Source of the DNA: Planctomycetota bacterium | Lineage (GTDB): Bacteria > Planctomycetota > UBA1135 > GCA-002686595 | Reading direction: 5' to 3' | NCBI GenBank assembly: GCA_016714045.1 | Contig: JADJNY010000004.1 | Coordinates: 62,001 to 126,000, forward strand | DNA length: 64,000 nt | Program-made: the position numbers and the translations under genes | Shown here: piece by piece, positions 60,960 to 64,000 of the stretch | Layout of the letters: every line of letters starts with the position of its first letter | Position numbering within the stretch: the stretch's first letter is position 1 | The notes under the pieces: model-generated | What the model was told of the DNA's origin: nothing | Databases searched by the model: none | What the model saw: only the letters and a program-made list of their open reading frames with translations

Positions 60960-61663
60960 CCCACGATCCGAAGCACGAGGAGCTCGTCATGCGAGTGGTC
61001 ACTGGCGAACTGGGAGAGGACGCGCCGGAGTGGCGCGAGCAGCGCGCCTCCTGCGCGCAGTGCGAGGCCGAGGTGCGGGAGCTTCGTCACCTCGACGCGG
61101 GCCTGGAGCGCATCGGCCAGGAGGTGGTTGCGGACGTCGCGGCCGCGCGGACGATGCCTCCCGTCGGAGAGGAAGCCCTGGTCGAGAAAGCGCTGCGTCG
61201 TGCGGTGGGGTCGGCACCGGCCTCCCCGCCTCGTCGCGCGCTGAAGCGCTTCCACGTCGGCTGGTTCCTGACCGTTGCTGCCGCAGTGCTGGCCATGGTC
61301 CTGGCGCGCGCCGTCTTCCTGTCGACCGATCCCGTCCACGACGGCCAGGACGAGCTCCTGGGAGGCCTCGACGCGCGCCTCGACCGACCCGACGTGGCCG
61401 CCGATCGAAGCCTGACACTGAGTTGGAGCGTCGGCCGCCCCACGAACGGGCACTACGAGCTCCAACTCCTCACGGGACCCTCGGAACAGGGGCCTTGGGT
61501 GGACACTCGCCTGGACACGGGGAGAATCACCGGCCTCTCATGGCATTCCTCTCCCGGCTTCGCGAGTTCCCTCCAACCCTTCATCCGTTGGCGGGTCATC
61601 GAGAAGACGGCCGGCCTGGAGCGCCTGTCCAGCGGCTGGGCGGTGCACTCGCTCTCGCCCTGA
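60956..61663 (+). CDS. Anti-sigma-like membrane protein
   Basis: 235 residues. The N-terminal part has a reduced zinc-finger-like pair (SCAQC, residues 32-36) without the usual upstream His, then a helix, one membrane segment (about 103-122, WFLTVAAAVLAMVLARAVF) and an outer domain of about 110 residues (LTLSWSVGRPTNGHYELQL, PFIRWRVIE) like a fibronectin-type fold. The topology fits a membrane anti-sigma that holds the sigma factor encoded by the overlapping upstream gene. The last 124 bases overlap the start chosen for the CHAT gene. Confidence 0.75.
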   Translation: MTHDPKHEELVMRVVTGELGEDAPEWREQRASCAQCEAEVRELRHLDAGLERIGQEVVADVAAARTMPPVGEEALVEKALRRAVGSAPASPPRRALKRFHVGWFLTVAAAVLAMVLARAVFLSTDPVHDGQDELLGGLDARLDRPDVAADRSLTLSWSVGRPTNGHYELQLLTGPSEQGPWVDTRLDTGRITGLSWHSSPGFASSLQPFIRWRVIEKTAGLERLSSGWAVHSLSP

Positions 61664-64000
61664 TCGCGCTGGCTGCGCGGGCGAGCCCGGCGCTCGCACA
61701 GACGCCCCAAACGGACGCTTCGAATCGGCTCGCCGAGCCCGACTGGATCGCGCGCTGGAGTTCCGCGCAGCAACTCGACGACGGCGGTCGCGCGCACGCC
61801 GAATTCCTTCACGAGCTCGAAGCGCGGGAGCACGGCTCCGAGGCTCGGACGGATGCGTACCGATGGGCTTACGTGGAGGCCTCGAGAGCGTGGATCGGTG
61901 CCGGCGAAGGTGCAGCGGGCGCTCCGCCCGCGGACCGACGCGTCGAGCTCGCTCGTCGGATCGCACGGGAGTTCGGCACCGCGGCAAACCTGCTCCAAGT
62001 CGAGAACGAGCACGCGCGCGTGCTCATGGCCGCTGGCCGCATGGAGGAAGCTCTGTCCGTGCTTCGCGCGGAGAACACGGCATACCGCGGACGACCGGGG
62101 ACGGAGCTCGTGCGCACGGAGACGCTGATGCTCCTCTCCCAGGCGGAGAGCGCCGACTGTCGCTGGGATGCGGGGCTCGCCTGCCTCGACGAGGCAGCGA
62201 ACCTCTTCCCCTCGATCGCATCGGCGCTGGAGGCGGCGCCCGACCCAGCGCTCCAAGCTGCGTTCGTCGATCAACAGCTCCTCGTCCAGCAGGCGCGACG
62301 ACAGCGTTGGATGGAGCTCGGGCTGCCCGACCTCGCCGCACGATCGATGCGTGAGTCACGCTCGCTCGTCGGTGACCCGACGAGCGAGCACGACCTGAGC
62401 TGGGCGGCTCGGCTCAAGCTGATCGTCACGGCGGAAGCGGACCTCGTGCACGCGCTCGGCGAGCCCGGGGAGGCGGTGCGCATCCTCGAGCGCTTCGAAG
62501 CCGAGCATCCGTGGATCGCGGAGCTCGTCCAAGGTGAGCTCGACCTCAGGAAGGGACTCGCAGCCGCGGACGAGGCCAAGCTCGGGCTCGCGGCCGTCGA
62601 TCCCGCGGAACGTGCCCTGCAGCTCGTCTTGGAAGATGGAGCGGCGCAAGCCGCGGACGTCCATTGGGCACGTTTGGCGTTGGCCACGCTCGCGCTCCAG
62701 CACGGCGAGGTCGAGCGCGCGCGCGCGTTGTACCGCGAGCTGCTCGCAGCGAACGCACCGATCGGCACGCCGTCCTGCTCCAACCTCGACTTACCTGCGC
62801 CGCTCGCGGTCCTTCGCGCGCGCATCGCGCTCGCGACGCCGGACGACCACGACGAGCTGGCGGCGGCGCGCACCGAGCTCCTGACGGTGCTGTCCGCGTC
62901 CCGCGCCGCATGGAACCGAACGACGCCGCGGCCGGGCGGGATGGGCTGGCGCTTCTGGGGGCCGATCCAAGACCTCCTGACGACGGCGATCGAGCTCGAA
63001 CTCGCCCTCGCGCCCGCGGGTGCCGAGCGTGCGCTCGAGCACGTGCTCGAAGCCGAATCGGTCGGCACGCTCGCGCGCCTCGTCGGGGCGCCGCGGACGA
63101 CCCTCGCCGAGTTCCGCGCGCAGTGCCTGGTTCCCGGCACGGGCGTGCTCGTTTATGTGGAGGGGTCCGCGCGCTCGTGGGTCGGCGCGATCGACCTGCA
63201 CTCCGTCACGTGGGCGCGCATCGAGCCGACCGGGCGGGTCATGCGAGACGTGGACGAGTTCGCGAGACACCTCGACCGGCCGCCCGAGGAAGCCGCGAGC
63301 AGCGACGAAGCCGACATGCGTTCCGTCGGTGCCCGGCTCGCCGACGAGCTCCTCCCCGACTCGATCCGCGCGCGACTGGACGGTTGGGTCGGCGTCTACC
63401 TCGTGAACGAGAGCGCGTTCGGGAGCTTCCCTTGGAGCGCGCTCCCGTACGGCGATTCCGCCATGGGACTGGAGCGCGCCGTCAGCTCCTGCCGAGCCTC
63501 GCCATCGGTGTCTGGCTCGCGCGCGAGACGCTTCCTGCGACGGCACCGCGAGCCGTCGACGTGGCGTTCCTGGGCGCCCCCGCGATCGCTCCGGAAGCCG
63601 CGCAGCGTTTCACCAACCTGCGCCGGCCGATCACGTTCCATGAGCGCGAGCAGGAAGGCCTCGCCGAAGCCTGTCCCTCGCGATCGATCACCTTCTGGTG
63701 CGGCGAGCAGGCCACGTTCGACGTGCTCACGAGCGAGGAGGTCCGTAGGGCCAGCGTGCTGGCCGTGCTCACACACGGCCTCTACGACGACGCGAGCGAG
63801 TTGCCGGCCCACATCGCGCTCGCGCCGAGTTCGCGCTGTCCCGACGGCCTCGTGGGACACACCGTGCTCACGACGTACGGCGAACGGTTCCCCGCGGACG
63901 TGCTCCTGCTCTCCTGCGGTACGGCCCGGGGGCCCGCGCGGGTCGGCGACGACGCCGTCGCGCATTTGGGTCGAACGTTTCTCGGGCTCGGCGCGCGTTC
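61540..64000 (+). CDS. Exported CHAT-domain (caspase-like) protein, frameshifted and cut by window edge
   Basis: About 820 residues are visible. N-terminus with a signal-like segment (LGGALALALIALAARASPALAQ), then a long helical, TPR-like region (VELARRIAREFGTAANLL, MAAGRMEEALSVL, LALQHGEVERARALYREL), then a CHAT peptidase domain: DVAFLGAPAI, catalytic His in LAVLTHGLYDD (codon 63774-63776) and Cys in VLLLSCGTARG (63915-63917). The two parts are in different frames: at 63481-63485 GTCAG should read GTCCAG, one C being missing. ATG 61540 overlaps the anti-sigma gene by 124 nt; a TTG at 61588 or CTG at 61636 is also possible. Its place after sigma and anti-sigma suggests regulated proteolysis at the envelope. 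Confidence 0.82.
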   Translation, partial: MAFLSRLREFPPTLHPLAGHREDGRPGAPVQRLGGALALALIALAARASPALAQTPQTDASNRLAEPDWIARWSSAQQLDDGGRAHAEFLHELEAREHGSEARTDAYRWAYVEASRAWIGAGEGAAGAPPADRRVELARRIAREFGTAANLLQVENEHARVLMAAGRMEEALSVLRAENTAYRGRPGTELVRTETLMLLSQAESADCRWDAGLACLDEAANLFPSIASALEAAPDPALQAAFVDQQLLVQQARRQRWMELGLPDLAARSMRESRSLVGDPTSEHDLSWAARLKLIVTAEADLVHALGEPGEAVRILERFEAEHPWIAELVQGELDLRKGLAAADEAKLGLAAVDPAERALQLVLEDGAAQAADVHWARLALATLALQHGEVERARALYRELLAANAPIGTPSCSNLDLPAPLAVLRARIALATPDDHDELAAARTELLTVLSASRAAWNRTTPRPGGMGWRFWGPIQDLLTTAIELELALAPAGAERALEHVLEAESVGTLARLVGAPRTTLAEFRAQCLVPGTGVLVYVEGSARSWVGAIDLHSVTWARIEPTGRVMRDVDEFARHLDRPPEEAASSDEADMRSVGARLADELLPDSIRARLDGWVGVYLVNESAFGSFPWSALPYGDSAMGLERAVSSCRASPSVSGSRARRFLRRHREPSTWRSWAPPRSLRKPRSVSPTCAGRSRSMSASRKASPKPVPRDRSPSGAASRPRSTCSRARRSVGPACWPCSHTASTTTRASCRPTSRSRRVRAVPTASWDTPCSRRTANGSPRTCSCSPAVRPGGPRGSATTPSRIWVERFSGSARV

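Overview
The window is very GC-rich and gene-dense. It looks like a chromosome segment of a planctomycete, probably from the deep-branching group whose secreted proteins end in a Cys-rich CPCAN...FCPP...W module. That placement is an inference from gene content. It rests on four secreted proteins sharing that C-terminal module, six ECF-type sigma factors (three of them fused to a membrane segment and carboxypeptidase-regulatory-like repeats), a Ser/Thr kinase fused to WD40 repeats, two lipoprotein sulfatase-family proteins, and many FG-GAP, TolB-like and C-type-lectin surface proteins. I saw no rRNA, tRNA, CRISPR array, transposase or phage structural gene.

Layout. 1-5.9 kb: edge-truncated ECF sigma factor, a secreted-protein gene broken by an in-frame TGA, and a kinase-WD40 receptor. 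6-12 kb: two secreted proteins with the shared C-terminal module, a Cas4-like/DUF2779 nuclease and an exported beta-carbonic anhydrase. 11.8-16.3 kb: a VapBC45-like toxin-antitoxin pair, an FG-GAP protein, a hypothetical protein and a HupE/UreJ-like membrane protein. 16.3-23.8 kb: a 1461-residue protein joining two rhodanese domains, a YidC/Oxa1-like membrane domain, a PEP-synthase/PPDK-like engine and a PilZ-like tail, divergent from a PhnD-like binding protein and a hybrid histidine kinase. 23.7-29.3 kb: a frameshifted MGH1/GH63-like glycosidase, an ECF sigma/anti-sigma pair and a sulfatase-like lipoprotein. 29.4-37.8 kb: three tandem sigma-TM-carboxypeptidase-regulatory fusions. 38-44.4 kb: an HvfC/DUF2063 gene, then two cargo blocks (a TolB-like secreted protein; a VapBC pair, a nuclease-like gene and a Ymh-family gene), each bracketed by copies of the 3' ends of the flanking genes. 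44.4-51.3 kb: NAD synthetase, a terminator with no gene upstream (candidate ncRNA), and a histidine kinase/GGDEF-EAL pair fused by a frameshift. 51.4-57 kb: a sulfatase-DUF5666 lipoprotein, an FG-GAP protein with the C-terminal module, an RluA-like enzyme and an ACT protein. 57-64 kb: an 11-heme lipoprotein cytochrome, then an ECF sigma, an anti-sigma-like protein and a CHAT (caspase-like) protein running off the edge.

Common threads. Envelope sensing dominates: sigma factors, kinases and histidine kinases are interleaved with secreted, lipoprotein and periplasmic proteins. Several genes carry a TANNNT -10 hexamer exactly 7 nt before the start codon, implying leaderless mRNAs. Four coding disruptions (one nonsense, three single-site frameshifts) in otherwise well-conserved genes may be real or residual sequence errors; each is flagged.
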